Positions 48,201 to 55,416 of a stretch of 64,000 nt of DNA are shown in pieces. Below the pieces are notes generated by a model. That model was not told the origin of the DNA. It was given only the letters and a program-made list of their open reading frames with translations, and ran no database searches. A program made the position numbers and the translations under genes. The stretch is from Macrotis lagotis. Taxonomy: Eukaryota; Chordata; Mammalia; Peramelemorphia; Peramelidae. The stretch's first letter is position 1; every line of letters starts with the position of its first letter. Location of the stretch: NCBI RefSeq assembly GCF_037893015.1, contig NC_133665.1, positions 194,738,146 through 194,802,145 of the forward strand. Reading direction: 5' to 3'.

Positions 48201-48426
48201 CCCCGGGCCCGGCCCTCGGCCGCCACGCGGTGCCCACGCGGCGGGCCCGGCGCCCCCCGCCCCGCCAGCCCCCCGGCCCGGGGCCACGCCGCCGCGCGCC
48301 GCGGGGAGGAGGGGGCGGGGGCCGGGGTCAAGGGTCGGCGCTCACCTGCGCGTGCGCCACGACCAGGCTCTTGTTGCCCTCTCCGTGGTACGTCCATTCA
48401 TTCTCGTCCATCTTGGCCGCGTCCAT
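17196..48426 (-). CDS. IPPK: Inositol-pentakisphosphate 2-kinase (IPPK, IP5 2-kinase), complete, 13 exons
   Basis: IPPK transfers the ATP gamma-phosphate to the 2-hydroxyl of inositol 1,3,4,5,6-pentakisphosphate to make IP6 (phytate), needed for mRNA export, nuclear receptor and necroptosis functions. Coding exons on the - strand, in transcript order: 48346-48426, 42911-42958, 40168-40263, 28623-28689, 28345-28466, 27945-28034, 24361-24419, 19811-19883, 18439-18796, 18174-18324, 17693-17795, 17493-17572, 17196-17400. All junctions are GT-AG and in phase. They total 1533 nt, 510 residues; human is 491 as I recall. Family motifs in order: MDENEW and the nucleotide loop GEGNKSLV (residues 15-22), LQNIVDFGKNV, NLTRL, EIKPKCGF (136-143), CRYCMHQHLK (159-168), KYCPLDL, GCLLYKTLQ, LSTEDDG, TAKDCSIMIAL (425-435) and VLDLDLKPYESIPH (463-476). 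The extra length comes from an xGEPR repeat at residues 273-312. The start at 48426 matches the human start (MEEGKMDENEW) and has a good Kozak context (G at -3, G at +4). Confidence 0.97.
17493..17572 (-). CDS. IPPK: IPPK exon 12
   Basis: 80 bp encoding VQQYRVAMTAKDCSIMIALS then PCPQDE. It contains the TAKDCS motif of the C-lobe. Acceptor GCCCAG, donor AGTG/GTGAGG. Confidence 0.94.
17693..17795 (-). CDS. IPPK: IPPK exon 11
   Basis: 103 bp encoding ALLQLDGPYDSAFYQRL and LSTEDDGSLAYALTK. Acceptor CCCCCAG, donor AAG/GTGGGC. Confidence 0.93.
17796..18173 (-). repeat. IPPK intron 10, nearly all C/G, internally repetitive
   Basis: The 378-bp intron consists of repeated GCCCCGCCCC, CCTCGGGCCCCGCC and CAGCCCCTCCTCC modules on the + strand, so the transcript strand is a chain of GGGGCGGGGC tracts. 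It looks like an imperfect minisatellite. Confidence 0.8.
18174..18324 (-). CDS. IPPK: IPPK exon 10
   Basis: 151 bp encoding GKGPPEGPGLPRGCLLYKTL and QMLDLLDIEGLYPLY, matching human GCLLYKTLQVQMLDLLDIEG. Acceptor CCCGCAG, donor CAGAG/GTGGGC (a weaker GTGGG donor). Confidence 0.92.
18396..18434 (-). repeat. Hexamer repeat (GGGCCA on gene strand) at the IPPK exon 9 donor
   Basis: Six perfect CCCTGG units on the + strand at 18396-18431 plus CCC give seven GGG tracts spaced by three bases on the transcript strand. The repeat starts seven bases after the intron 9 GT. Confidence 0.9.
18439..18796 (-). CDS. IPPK: IPPK exon 9, carrying a coding minisatellite
   Basis: 358 bp. It begins NGELIYGCRDPRDAAADWNE and continues with LARHLKPFFYPANGL and VIKELIQVL; eight tandem five-residue units (xGEPR) follow, and it ends CEASPFGKEPPRT. 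The kinase part matches human; the repeat replaces a non-conserved linker. Acceptor CCCCCAG, donor ACGG/GTAAGG. Confidence 0.92.
18497..18616 (-). repeat. IPPK: 15-bp coding minisatellite in IPPK exon 9
   Basis: Eight units encode PGEPR, PGEPR, AGEPR, TGEPR, PGEPR, NGEPR, PGEPR, NGEPR. All units are in frame and vary only at the first residue. Confidence 0.92.
18797..19810 (-). other. IPPK: IPPK intron 8
   Basis: About 1 kb. It is GC-rich next to exon 9 and AT-rich towards exon 8. No repeat or RNA gene recognised. Confidence 0.6.
19811..19883 (-). CDS. IPPK: IPPK exon 8
   Basis: 73 bp encoding NKQRMHFALKSLLQEAQNNL and KIFK, identical to human IPPK as I recall it. Acceptor CTTTCAG, donor AAG/GTAAGA. 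Confidence 0.95.
21640..21757 (-). mobile_element. tRNA-derived SINE, reverse, internally deleted
   Basis: T-run, then ACAAGGCAATAGGGTTAG, then TCAGATTTGAACTTGAGTCC and GGGCCAGTGCTCTAGTCACT. The segment holding CTTGCCCAAGGCCACACAGC is missing. It lies in IPPK intron 7. Confidence 0.85.
22854..23085 (+). repeat. Direct repeat copy A (IPPK intron 7)
   Basis: Shares long runs with 25332-25565, for example GAGGGCAGxTGxCxGCAACT, TCAGGTCCCAGGCCCAGCCC and GCTCTGCCCTGCTTTGTAGG. Similarity is about nine in ten by eye over the first ~190 bp. Confidence 0.85.
24361..24419 (-). CDS. IPPK: IPPK exon 7
   Basis: 59 bp encoding VATGKWKQISKYCPLDLFSG with the last codon split. Acceptor TTAACAG, donor CAGG/GTAAGA. 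It is flanked on both sides by copies of a ~230-bp direct repeat. Confidence 0.94.
24826..25012 (+). mobile_element. MIR-type SINE, near complete
   Basis: GAGTTTGAATCCAGCCCAGA, CACTTACTAGCTGTGTGTCC, TTCATCTGTAAAATGGGGAT and AGGATCAAATGAGACCTAAT follow the MIR consensus in order. Confidence 0.8.
25150..25320 (+). mobile_element. L2 LINE 3'-end fragment
   Basis: The segment CCCAGGACATGAGCTCATGA and AGGGCAAGGACTGCGTGGG is the L2 3' end (consensus: gagctccttgagggcagggactg). Confidence 0.5.
25332..25565 (+). repeat. Direct repeat copy B (IPPK intron 6)
   Basis: Second copy, same orientation, 2.48 kb from copy A. The two copies bracket exon 7. A G-run after ACCCCCTGG is expanded here. Confidence 0.85.
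25570..27944 (-). other. IPPK: IPPK intron 6, remainder
   Basis: No exon, RNA gene or clear repeat recognised. Confidence 0.5.
27945..28034 (-). CDS. IPPK: IPPK exon 6
   Basis: 90 bp, 30 codons: PKCGFIPFSRHVTQEMKHKV then CRYCMHQHLK. The motif resembles the Cys/His-rich and RxxxHQxxK segments conserved across IP5 2-kinases. Acceptor TTTGCAG, donor AAG/GTACGG. Confidence 0.96.
28345..28466 (-). CDS. IPPK: IPPK exon 5
   Basis: 122 bp. It carries ESRCDKDLDTLSGYAM, CLPNLTRL and AEHRPILCVEIK, the first half of the EIKPK substrate/nucleotide motif. Acceptor TTTTCCAG, donor AAG/GTGAAC. Confidence 0.95.
28623..28689 (-). CDS. IPPK: IPPK exon 4
   Basis: 67 bp encoding EVVQLPLDFVKQLWLKIQ and AERP plus one base. 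Acceptor CTTCTAG, donor CAG/GTGAGG. It follows the longest intron of the gene (28690-40167). Confidence 0.95.
29340..30020 (+). mobile_element. L1-type LINE 3' end, sense orientation
   Basis: CTCTTTTGACCCAGCAGTAAC, then TGTAGTAGCAAAAAATTGGA and AATCAGGGAATGGCTGAACA follow the end of L1 ORF2, and a 3' UTR of L1 type follows. Stops and indels break the frame. Confidence 0.7.
30220..30830 (-). mobile_element. L1-type LINE 3' UTR, antisense
   Basis: Shares CTCACTCAGCATCxG and neighbouring order with the copy at 1641-2880. Confidence 0.55.
31839..31975 (+). mobile_element. tRNA-derived SINE running into an (AC)n tail
   Basis: ACTAGGTGGTGCAGTGAATA, GAGCACCGGCCCTGGAGTCA and TGTGTGGCCTTGGGCAAGCC are present. 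The usual A-rich tail has become an (AC)n microsatellite. Confidence 0.9.
31975..32015. repeat. (AC)n microsatellite
   Basis: About 20 AC units in place of the SINE tail. Confidence 0.97.
32510..32915 (+). mobile_element. L2 LINE 3' fragment
   Basis: CCAAGATGATCTTCCTAAAA, then CCAGTGATTCCCTATCCCTC, CAGGAAGCCTTCCCCAACTC and GAGACTGTAATCCCCCTGCA follow L2 order. Confidence 0.6.
33155..33510. repeat. Degenerate TG-rich tract with pure (TG)13
   Basis: TGTG/TATG/TCTG-rich for 350 bp, with a pure run at 33473-33498. Confidence 0.93.
34590..34965 (+). mobile_element. L2 LINE fragment
   Basis: AGTAACCTCCAGTGGCAAG, then CTTTTACAATGCTCCC and CACTTCATCCCCTTGGAG fit the L2 3' region. Confidence 0.5.
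36841..36899. repeat. (AG)n microsatellite
   Basis: About 29 AG units, uninterrupted. Confidence 0.98.
37625..37730 (+). mobile_element. Short L1-type fragment
   Basis: CAATGTGGAACTAGTTAAAT and AAAAATGATGAACGCACTAT resemble the end of L1 ORF2. Confidence 0.4.
39236..39560. repeat. Degenerate TG-rich tract with pure (TG)17
   Basis: A pure run at 39261-39294 is followed by about 260 bp of TGTGTATGGT-type variants. Confidence 0.95.
40168..40263 (-). CDS. IPPK: IPPK exon 3
   Basis: 96 bp, 32 codons, containing LQNIVDFGKNVMTEFFGENY; acceptor TTTCACAG, donor GGG/GTAAGT. Both ends are in phase 0. Confidence 0.96.
40264..42910 (-). other. IPPK: IPPK intron 2
   Basis: Largely L2-like pyrimidine-rich sequence on the + strand (for example 40680-41230 and 41560-42010). 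No gene recognised. Confidence 0.45.
42911..42958 (-). CDS. IPPK: IPPK exon 2
   Basis: A 48-bp micro-exon encoding 16 residues, RCVVLRFLKFLPNRNK (human RCVVLRFLKFPPNRKK). Acceptor TAATAG, donor AAG/GTAAGG. It is too short to be found as an ORF and was recognised by homology. Confidence 0.94.
44110..44235 (+). mobile_element. MIR-type SINE fragment
   Basis: CTGACACTTGCTAACTGTGT, GACCCTGCTCCAGTCACTTC and TTCCTCCTCTGTCAAACAGG. Confidence 0.65.
44915..45012 (+). mobile_element. MIR-type SINE fragment
   Basis: AGAGTTCAAGCCCAGACTCA, then GGTGACCCTGAATGAGTCAC and CTCCTCTGTAAAATGGGC. Confidence 0.65.
48346..48426 (-). CDS. IPPK: IPPK exon 1 (coding part)
   Basis: 81 bp, 27 codons, ATG at 48424-48426, donor CAG/GTGAGC. 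It encodes MDENEWTYHGEGNKSLVVA, the N-lobe glycine-rich ATP-binding loop. The reading frame stays open upstream for at least 42 codons, but the first in-frame ATG is this one. Confidence 0.95.
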
Positions 48427-48709
48427 GCCCCGGCCCCGGCCCCGCCTCGGGCTGGACTCGGCCCCGGCCCCGGCCCCGGCCGCCCGCCCTCGGCCCGCGC
48501 CCGGCCCCGGCCCCCGGCTCCGTGAGCGCCGGCTTCGGGGAGCGACTGTCACCGGCGCGACGCGACGGGGCGCGACGGGCCCCCGCCCGGAAGTGACGCC
48601 AAGGCGCCGGCGCCTGCGCCCCGCCGCAGCCTAGGGCCTTCCGCCCGGCGGCCATCCCGACCGCGGGCGAGGCGAGCTCGGGCAGGGCGAGGGGCTTCCG
48701 CTTCCGGCA

Positions 48710-48900
48710 GCGCCTGCGCGCCGAGGCCCTTCCCCCTCCCCCCCCGAGGCGCCTGCGCGCCGAGGCCCTTTCCCCCTCCCCCGAGGCGCCTGCGCGCCGA
48801 GGCCCTTCCCCCTCCCCCCGAGGCGCCTGCGCGCCGAGGCCCTTCCCCCCCCGCGCCTGCGCGCCGAGGCCCTCCCCCCCCCCCCGCGCCTGCGCCGTGC
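48710..48900. repeat. GC-rich tandem array with six GCGCCTGCGC units
   Basis: The core GCGCCTGCGCG(CCGAGGCCC) recurs at 48710, 48749, 48786, 48823, 48853 and 48886 (the last copy truncated), spaced 30-39 bp and separated by C-rich tracts of varying length. The core differs by one base from the palindromic NRF1 site GCGCATGCGC. Confidence 0.85.
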
Positions 48901-49519
48901 CTGCTCCGCCCGGCCGGGGCGGCGTCCCCGAGAGCCCGCCCGGAGAGGCGGCGGCGGGAGGTGGCGCTCCAAGCCCGGGCAGAGCGGGCGCCCCGAGCCC
49001 TCTGGGGCCGAGCAGCGAGGGTGGGAGAGCCCGGGGGAGGCAGAGGAGACCCAGAGCGGCCTGGCCGGGTCGGGCACGCAGCCCGAGCGCCCCCACGTGC
49101 CCGCTGGCACCGTCACTGTGCCACGCCTCCCTCCCGGGCACCCTCCCTCCTCCGCCCCTCAGGCTTGGCCTCCCCGGCGCTGCCCGTCCCGGCCACCCTC
49201 CAGGCCCCGAAGGATGCCCTAAAGCACCGGGCTGACCATGGCAGCCCGCCGTGGGCGCCCCTGGCCCCCACGGGCCTTCCTACCCCCGGGGTCTTGTCCC
49301 GCCTCATCCCCCGATGCGCTTCGGCCTCTCTGCCAGGCCTGGAAGGCTCTTGCGACTTGTGGCTGCAAGGCCCAGCTCCCTTCCCACCGTCTCCGCCCCA
49401 CAGGAGCCCTCCCCATCCCTGCTCCCCTGATCCCTGCTCCCTTCCTCGCTTTTTCTGTTTATCTTAGATATTTCCACTTGGTCCTTCTTCCGATGGGTTG
49501 GAGGTTGCATTCTGTTTCG

Positions 49520-49650
49520 CCTAGAGTTTGCCGTGGGCCCCCTGTGGACTCCGCGCTCCTCCAGAGCAGGGACCCTTCCTTGTATCCCCCGTGCCTACAG
49601 CAGTACCCGGGCATAGCGGGCGCTTAGCAAACGCTCCCTGCCCCTCTGCT
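49520..49650 (+). mobile_element. L2 LINE 3' end
   Basis: CAGAGCAGGGACCCTTCCTT, then CTACAGCAGTACCCGGGCAT and GCGCTTAGCAAACGCTCCC follow the L2 terminal consensus. Confidence 0.55.
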
Positions 49651-52600
49651 GGCTGATGACAAAGAAACTGAGGCTGAAGGGCTTGGGACTGTGCTAAAGG
49701 ATTCCAAACCCGAGGGCGGTGCCACCCACTGGGAGGGCGGCATCAAGAGAGTAGCAAGTCTAGAGGAGGCCTAGAAACCCAGCAGGGCTCTCTGAAGGGG
49801 GGGCGCCGGGGAGGCCCCCGCTGCCGTCAGGGCCTTTGGCCACCTGAGCTGACTCCAAGCAACAGAAAGGAACCCTTGGTCAGGGGGTGCTGTGTGCAGG
49901 CCAGAGGGAAAGGGCTCGGAGCCCGAGGGGAGAATTCCCTCCCAGTGGCCCACTGCCTGAGAAGGGCATTCTTAGTGGAAGTCGCAGCATCCCAGAGAAG
50001 CAGAGGATTCGGACGGGCCCTCCCAGTTGGATGCCTGACTCCATCGAGCGACAGCTCAAGGATCCACGGGGTCGGGGGCTTGGCTCCCCAAGCCGAGCCA
50101 GGACTTTGTGCTAAAGCGGACTCTGAACAAAATCCACCCTGGGCTGATGGGAGGTGAGGCCATTCCTTTACCAAGACCGAGAAACACTACGTGGCCTGGT
50201 GGCTTGGGGCCCAGAGCAACGAGTCCCTCAGAACTGGGGCTACAAAGTAACTGAGTTGGGGAGGGGGCGGGGGCCTTGGAAACTGTTAATCCTGACTCCC
50301 CAGCTTTGCTGTTTGGATGGAAATTGCTTCACCAGCAACCACCAAAGCTTGCTCTGCCCAGGTGGGGGCTGTTTCCTCTTTGTCTTTGTGCCCTAAACTC
50401 TGGGGCAGAGATCTGCAGACAGCAAGAGGGGCTAGATATCAAACAGGCTCCTCAGTGGGAGTCAGAAAGACCCAAGTTGAAATCCAGCTTCAAACACTTC
50501 CTTGCCATGGGACCCTGAGCGAGTCACTCTACCAGTTTGCCTCCATTTCCTCACTTGCTAAATGGGGATGATAATAAGCACTCTTTAAGTGCCTGCTGGG
50601 TGCCAGGCAGAACTGGGGATGCACCAGTCCCTGCCCTCAAGGAGCTCACAGTCTGCTGGGGAGAAAATGAGCCAGTGAGCATATACAAACTAGTTAGAGC
50701 ATAAGGAGGAAATCATGAACAGAAGGAAGACACAGATCTGAAGAGGTACTGGGAGGGCTTCCTCCAGAAGGGGGACTTTAGGTGGGACTTACAGGAAACT
50801 GGAGAGGTCAGGAGGTAGAGCAGAGGGCACAGCCTGGGAGAAGGCCCAGAGTAGAGAGTCGGGAAGTCTAGGGGACACAGTGAATGCAAGATGACTACTG
50901 GGCATCCAGGTCTAGATATCTGGAAGTAGTAAGTGGAGTGCTGAGCCTGGGGGTCAGCAGGGACCAGGGCGGGTCTCCTCAGCAAAACGATGGTGGTTCA
51001 GCCTGTAAGTGAAAGGGGAGAAGAGGAGTCCCAGGTTAGAGCCCCAGGGGGGTCACCCATGGCTATAGTCTGGAGGAGGAGTTACCAGGAGGGTGGGGAA
51101 AGGTCCCGAAAACCTAGAGAGGAGGAGAGTGTGCCACACCGAGGTCAAAAGAAGCCCACTGAAGTTGGCACCCGGGAGATGACTGGGGACTTTGGAGAGA
51201 GCAGCTTATGTGATCAGAAAGCAAACGGTAAGGGGCTACGGGACAAGCTGAAGCAGAGGCCCTGCTGTAGATGGCCTTCTCCAAGAGTTTAGCCACGAAG
51301 GGTAGAACAGATTCAAGACAACAGTGAGCAGGGACAGGTTTTCCAGGATAGGGGAGACACGGGCATGTTTGTCCATGATGAAGAAGAGAGTAGAGAGGAA
51401 GAGACTGAGTGGGGATGAGGTAGGTAGTAAGCAGCCTGTTGATGGGATGGGGTTAGCTGAGCAGCCAGGAGGCTGGCCTTGATAAAGACCAAGGTCACCT
51501 CATCACAGTCACCAAAGGCATCTGTTAGTGTGATAGAAATGAGGAAAAAGGAGAGGGGGAGGGAGCCAAGGTGGAAGAGGCAGTGTTGCTAAGGGACCAG
51601 AGAGGATGATGGTGTGGAGTTTTCCCATCTCTCTGTCAGAGTTGTTGAGATGACCTAATGAGATCATATTTGTAAAACTACAGCACCGATGCTCATTGTT
51701 ACGGGTACTACATTACACCCTCCAGACCCTGCTGTTCTCTGCCTGTGTTAAGAACAACCCCAGCAAAGGCCAGACAGCTGGCTGGAAATAGCAAGCTTTT
51801 TAGTTTAGGTTTGTTTGGGGTTAAAGGTGAAGGGTTCCATCGATGAACCTTTGTCAGGTGGCCACCTCCACTGATTTTATCAGTGTGGGGAACTACGGGT
51901 AGGAAAGAACCCATCAACCCCTCAGTGATGCAACCCATCAAGAAAGGCTTCCATACATTAGAATGCAAAGTTGACTGGGGTGCCAAGACAGGTAGGTTCA
52001 GTACAAGTACCCAAGCTCACCTAGCTGAAATGTGTTGGAGGAGGAGGGATCTGAATCCAGGCCCAAGCACTTTGGGCACTGTTTCATTTGGTCATTATTC
52101 CAAGAAGTCATGATGCAGCCATAGGGAACAGGCTGTGTTCCTATAGGATACAAAATAAGTCAGACAAATTCAAACTTCTTACTGACATAGTGGGAGGACA
52201 GATGGGTGGGCAAAAGCCACCCCCACCCTGTCCTGTTGAGGAGAGGCTCTCCATTTTTCTCCCTTAGTTGGAACCATGATCCTGGGTGGGGGAATCCAGG
52301 ATTTCCTCCTTACCACTTTCACCCCCCTCACTGCCATTCTGAGGAGCCAGCACACAGAAGGGAGAAGTCTATCCCAAGAAGTAAAGCAAGAGCCACCACT
52401 TGTTTAAAAAGTGCTGTCTCTCCCAAGCACTGGCCAAGACTCCAGCTTCATCCCCCCCGAAGATGGCCTGGGCTACAGTTTTTCTGTCCTCTCAAATTTG
52501 GGTTCTTAGTCTGGGGGCCCTGCACCTTTTTTTAAGGCTCTGTGGAGTGTGTTCTCATAGAATTCACTTGCTTTATAATTCTTTCTATTTCATGCTTTTA

Positions 52601-54070
52601 AAAACGTCTTCCCTAGACAGGCTCCAGAGATGCAAAAGCTCTGCCTGGCTTGGCTGACTGAGTCATGATCCATATCCTCACTCTGTGACTGGCTGACCTG
52701 GGGGGGAAGAGGGAAAGGGGAATGAGGCTGGCTCAGCCCCTGCTGGGGGAGAGGGGACAGTTTCACTTTCCTACCCTAGAAAAGGCTCCGGTTGAGCTTT
52801 GTAAGCTGGGGAGGGCTTCTCCCCCATTGGGTCATAATGGCCAGCTTTCACTGGACCTCTCAGTCTCACTGTTCTTGCTTGCTCTCTTGAGTCCCAGTAA
52901 GAAGTCACTGTTCTCACCTTTGGCTTTGGTCTCCCTCAGACATAAATGTCCTCTAGACACCCCCACCCACCCACCCACTCCCATGGGAAGGAATGGAAAC
53001 TGGAACAGCAGCTGGCTGCCCAATCTCTCCTCCGACAAACCCTGGTGAATCAAGTCCCAACAGGCACCTGTCTCCCATAGTAGATCACTGGCTGCAGACA
53101 AAGGAAGAACGGAAGACTTGCTAAGGAGCCGAACCAATAATAGGATGCATTGCCTCCATTCCAATCAGCTTTGCCATAAAAGAGAGAATTGCTTTTCTTT
53201 AGTGAAAGCAGGGGATCATTTCAAGATTAAAGATTACTACCGAGTCTGCTGCCTTCAGGACTTCCAGGGACTCCCTCACCTTGTCCTATTTTGAAACTCA
53301 AGAACCGGAAGAGAACTTGAAAAGCACCAAGACTTTCGATTTTACAGAGGAAGAAACTGAGTCCTGAAAAATGGAAATGACTTGCCCAAGGTCATACAAG
53401 CAAGCAAGGTAAAAATGGTCATGAAAGATGACCCAGGGGATTCTAGAGAGTCCTACAAAAGAACCGTTCTCAGATATGAAGCTGTCTTCAGTCTTCTGTC
53501 CTTCACCTTCTTGTAATTGTCCTTTATAGGCTTATATCTTTTCACCTAACATAAAAGGCATGCCTAATGCTGTAGGTTTCGACAGGCAGACAATGTCTTC
53601 TGAATGTACGCCTGCACTGGCCTTAGTGGGGCCATCTGGTGAACTTTGCTCCTAGCCTAGCTCTGTAGGGGAAAGGAGGTTGGGCCTGGGATCTGAGTTC
53701 AAATCCTCATCCTGACCCTTATTTAAGGTGGAACAGGAGACAATTCAGTTAATACCTCTCCTGATCTCATTGGCAATGGGTTTCAGAAAACCCACTAAGA
53801 GAGGAATTGTTCAAAAAGTCACCTTGGCTATTCCAAAGTCAATTTTCTCCATTTTTCTTCTGCCCTTGTTAAATTTCAGGAGAAAATTCCTGGCCTAATC
53901 TGTGAATCACCCAACAGGGCCCAACCCAGAAGGCCCTGGCTCCTAGTCTGGGTTCTGCCCCAAATCAAGCTCAGTAGACATCTCCCCCCCCCCATCAGAA
54001 CCCTATTCTGTAAGAAGGTCGTGGGGGGGGAGGGCTGCCAGCATGCCCCACCCCTGAAATCCCAGGTCCA
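49650..54070. other. Intergenic sequence between IPPK and the BTG-like gene
   Basis: No exon recognised. It holds a MIR-like piece at 50450-50570, an ancient unclassified repeat at about 50575-51000 (CCCTGCCCTCAAGGAGCTCA), and a reverse MIR piece at 53335-53410 (TTACAGAGGAAGAAACTGAG). Confidence 0.55.
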
Positions 54071-54088
54071 GACTGCTCCTCCACCATT

Positions 54089-54094
54089 TTTATT
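54089..54094 (-). terminator. Possible distal poly(A) signal of the BTG-like gene
   Basis: A second AATAAA on the gene strand lies about 1.02 kb past the stop. Use of it would place the CG-rich block 54120-54620 in a long 3' UTR, as is usual for BTG1 and BTG2. Confidence 0.4.
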
Positions 54095-54660
54095 TTTGAA
54101 CTAAAGCCAAGATAAAGTTCTTATCGATGGCTCCCAGGGGCCTCTTCTTCGGTCTGGCTTGTCTTTGCACAGTGAACAAGCGTCCGGATGCTCGGGCTGA
54201 GAGAGCCCTTGGGACGAGGAATGGTCCAGGCGTCCTGCCCCCTTGCGGCGAGCTGAAACGCAGCCCGCCCCATGTACTCGCAAGCCGGATGAGCCCAGTG
54301 GACCACAGCTCCAGAGCTTTTGGCACACTGAGGGAAGCGGGGTCGGCCTGGCGCAGCCCAGATCCAACCCGAACTCTGGACGTCCAGGGGTGCCGGCAGG
54401 CTTTCTTAGGATTCTCAGAATTGGGGTGGGGGCTGGGGGGGGGGCATCCAGACCGATCAAAAATCCGAAGCGCAGAAAGATTAAGCTCGGGCTTAAAGCA
54501 TCACCCCCCCCCCCCCCCGCCCAGTAGCCCCGACGCCCACTTCCCAGAGCCCCTGACGGGCTTTCCCCAGCCTGCTCTTGCCCCGAAGCTGGAGCTGTGG
54601 CCTGGCCGGGGACGGGGGGATTGAAGAGAGCAGCCAGCTCCGGGTACAAGCATTCGGTCT

Positions 54661-54666
54661 TTTATT
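54661..54666 (-). terminator. Proximal poly(A) signal of the BTG-like gene
   Basis: The + strand TTTATT reads AATAAA on the gene strand, 446 bp past the stop. An ATTAAA variant lies closer in at 54915-54920. Confidence 0.6.
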
Positions 54667-55031
54667 ACAAAGGAGCCGGGGGGGGGGGTCATTCATTCAT
54701 TCTCTCAAAATAGAACTCTGAAAAGCAAGCAGACTGTACACGTCATTTACAAGCCCGGGGCCCCGACATCTGGGCCGGCCCCGGGGGGGAGCCAGGGGGG
54801 CGCCCAGGCTCGAGACACGGGGGGCGGGGGGCGGGGAGGGCAAGGGGGCGGGGGGCGGGGGCCCCGGGGCCGCCAGGGCAGGCACGGCAGCTGAGGCGCT
54901 ACTCCTACTCCAACTTTAATGACTAGGGGCTGAGAGCAGCCTTCCTCTTACATCCTCTCTGTGCATTAGTAAAGCAGACACCCCCACCGCACACACTCCC
55001 CCCACGCACACGCACGCGCGCACACACACAG

Positions 55032-55032
<1 letters not shown>

Positions 55033-55081
<49 letters not shown>
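55033..55081. repeat. (AC)n microsatellite in the BTG-like 3' UTR
   Basis: About 24 AC units, read as (TG)n in the transcript, starting about 31 nt after the stop codon. Confidence 0.96.
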
Positions 55082-55083
<2 letters not shown>

Positions 55084-55111
55084 CCCGGACGGCGGCCCCA
55101 CGGCCGCGGCC

Positions 55112-55416
55112 TCAGACGGCCGTCCGCGCCGGCCCGCGCCGCCACTCTCCCGGGGCGCCCACGGCCGGGCTGCGCGCGGGGGGCCCGCGGTACAGGACCC
55201 CGATGGAGCCGTCCTCGCCGATGCGGTAGGACACCTCGGCCGGGTCCACCCACAGCGTCAGCTCGCGGGGCAGCAGCTGGAAGAGGCGCCGGGGGCTCAG
55301 GCCGCTCTCTCCCGCCGCCCGCCCCACCAGCGGGTCCAGGCGGTGGTTGATGCGGATGCAGCGGTACCCCGAGCCCCGCGACGGCGTCCGAGGGAACCAG
55401 TGGTGCCGGTAGTGAT
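55112..55416 (-). CDS. BTG-like gene exon 2 (coding part)
   Basis: 305 bp from acceptor CCCGCAG to TGA at 55112-55114. It holds the C-terminal part of box A and all of box B. The stop is about 30 bp before a long (TG)n tract in the 3' UTR on the - strand. Confidence 0.87.

Larger units (their letters stand above)
42959..48345 (-). other. IPPK: IPPK intron 1
   Basis: 5.4 kb. It holds MIR-like fragments (44110-44235, 44920-45010), an L2 3' end (45065-45140) and an L1-type piece (47440-47640), and enters the CpG island from about 47800. No nested gene supported. Confidence 0.6.
47800..49250. promoter_or_regulatory. IPPK: IPPK CpG-island promoter
   Basis: This is a CG-dense block around the first exon with no TATA box near the start. 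A joined ETS and CRE-like motif, CCCGGAAGTGACGCC, lies at 48586-48600, about 160 bp upstream of the ATG. Two ETS-type cores in IPPK orientation (GCCGGAAGCGGAAGC on the - strand) lie at about 48695-48710, and a tandem GCGCCTGCGC array follows at 48710-48900. The transcription start is not defined from sequence. The island extends well beyond IPPK on the + strand side, so divergent transcription is possible, but no + strand gene was recognised. Confidence 0.8.
54095..55111 (-). other. Probable 3' UTR region of the BTG-like gene
   Basis: CG-rich in part, containing an (AC)n tract at 55033-55081 (+ strand) and several G/C homopolymers. Open frames here (for example 54127-54624 on +) show no recognisable protein. 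Confidence 0.45.

Noticed and set aside
48346..48552. N-terminally extended IPPK frame starting upstream of 48426
   Set aside because: The upstream codon at 48552 is GTG, not ATG. The 48426 start gives the family N-terminus and has a good initiation context.
47619..48596. 325-codon open frame on the + strand across the IPPK promoter
   Set aside because: GC-island frame, low complexity, runs over IPPK exon 1 in antisense and matches no family.
54127..54624. ATG-started 165-codon open frame, MAPRGLFFGLACLCTVNKRP at its start
   Set aside because: Weak Kozak context, no recognisable homology, a homopolymer C run inside, and it lies antisense to the probable BTG-like 3' UTR.
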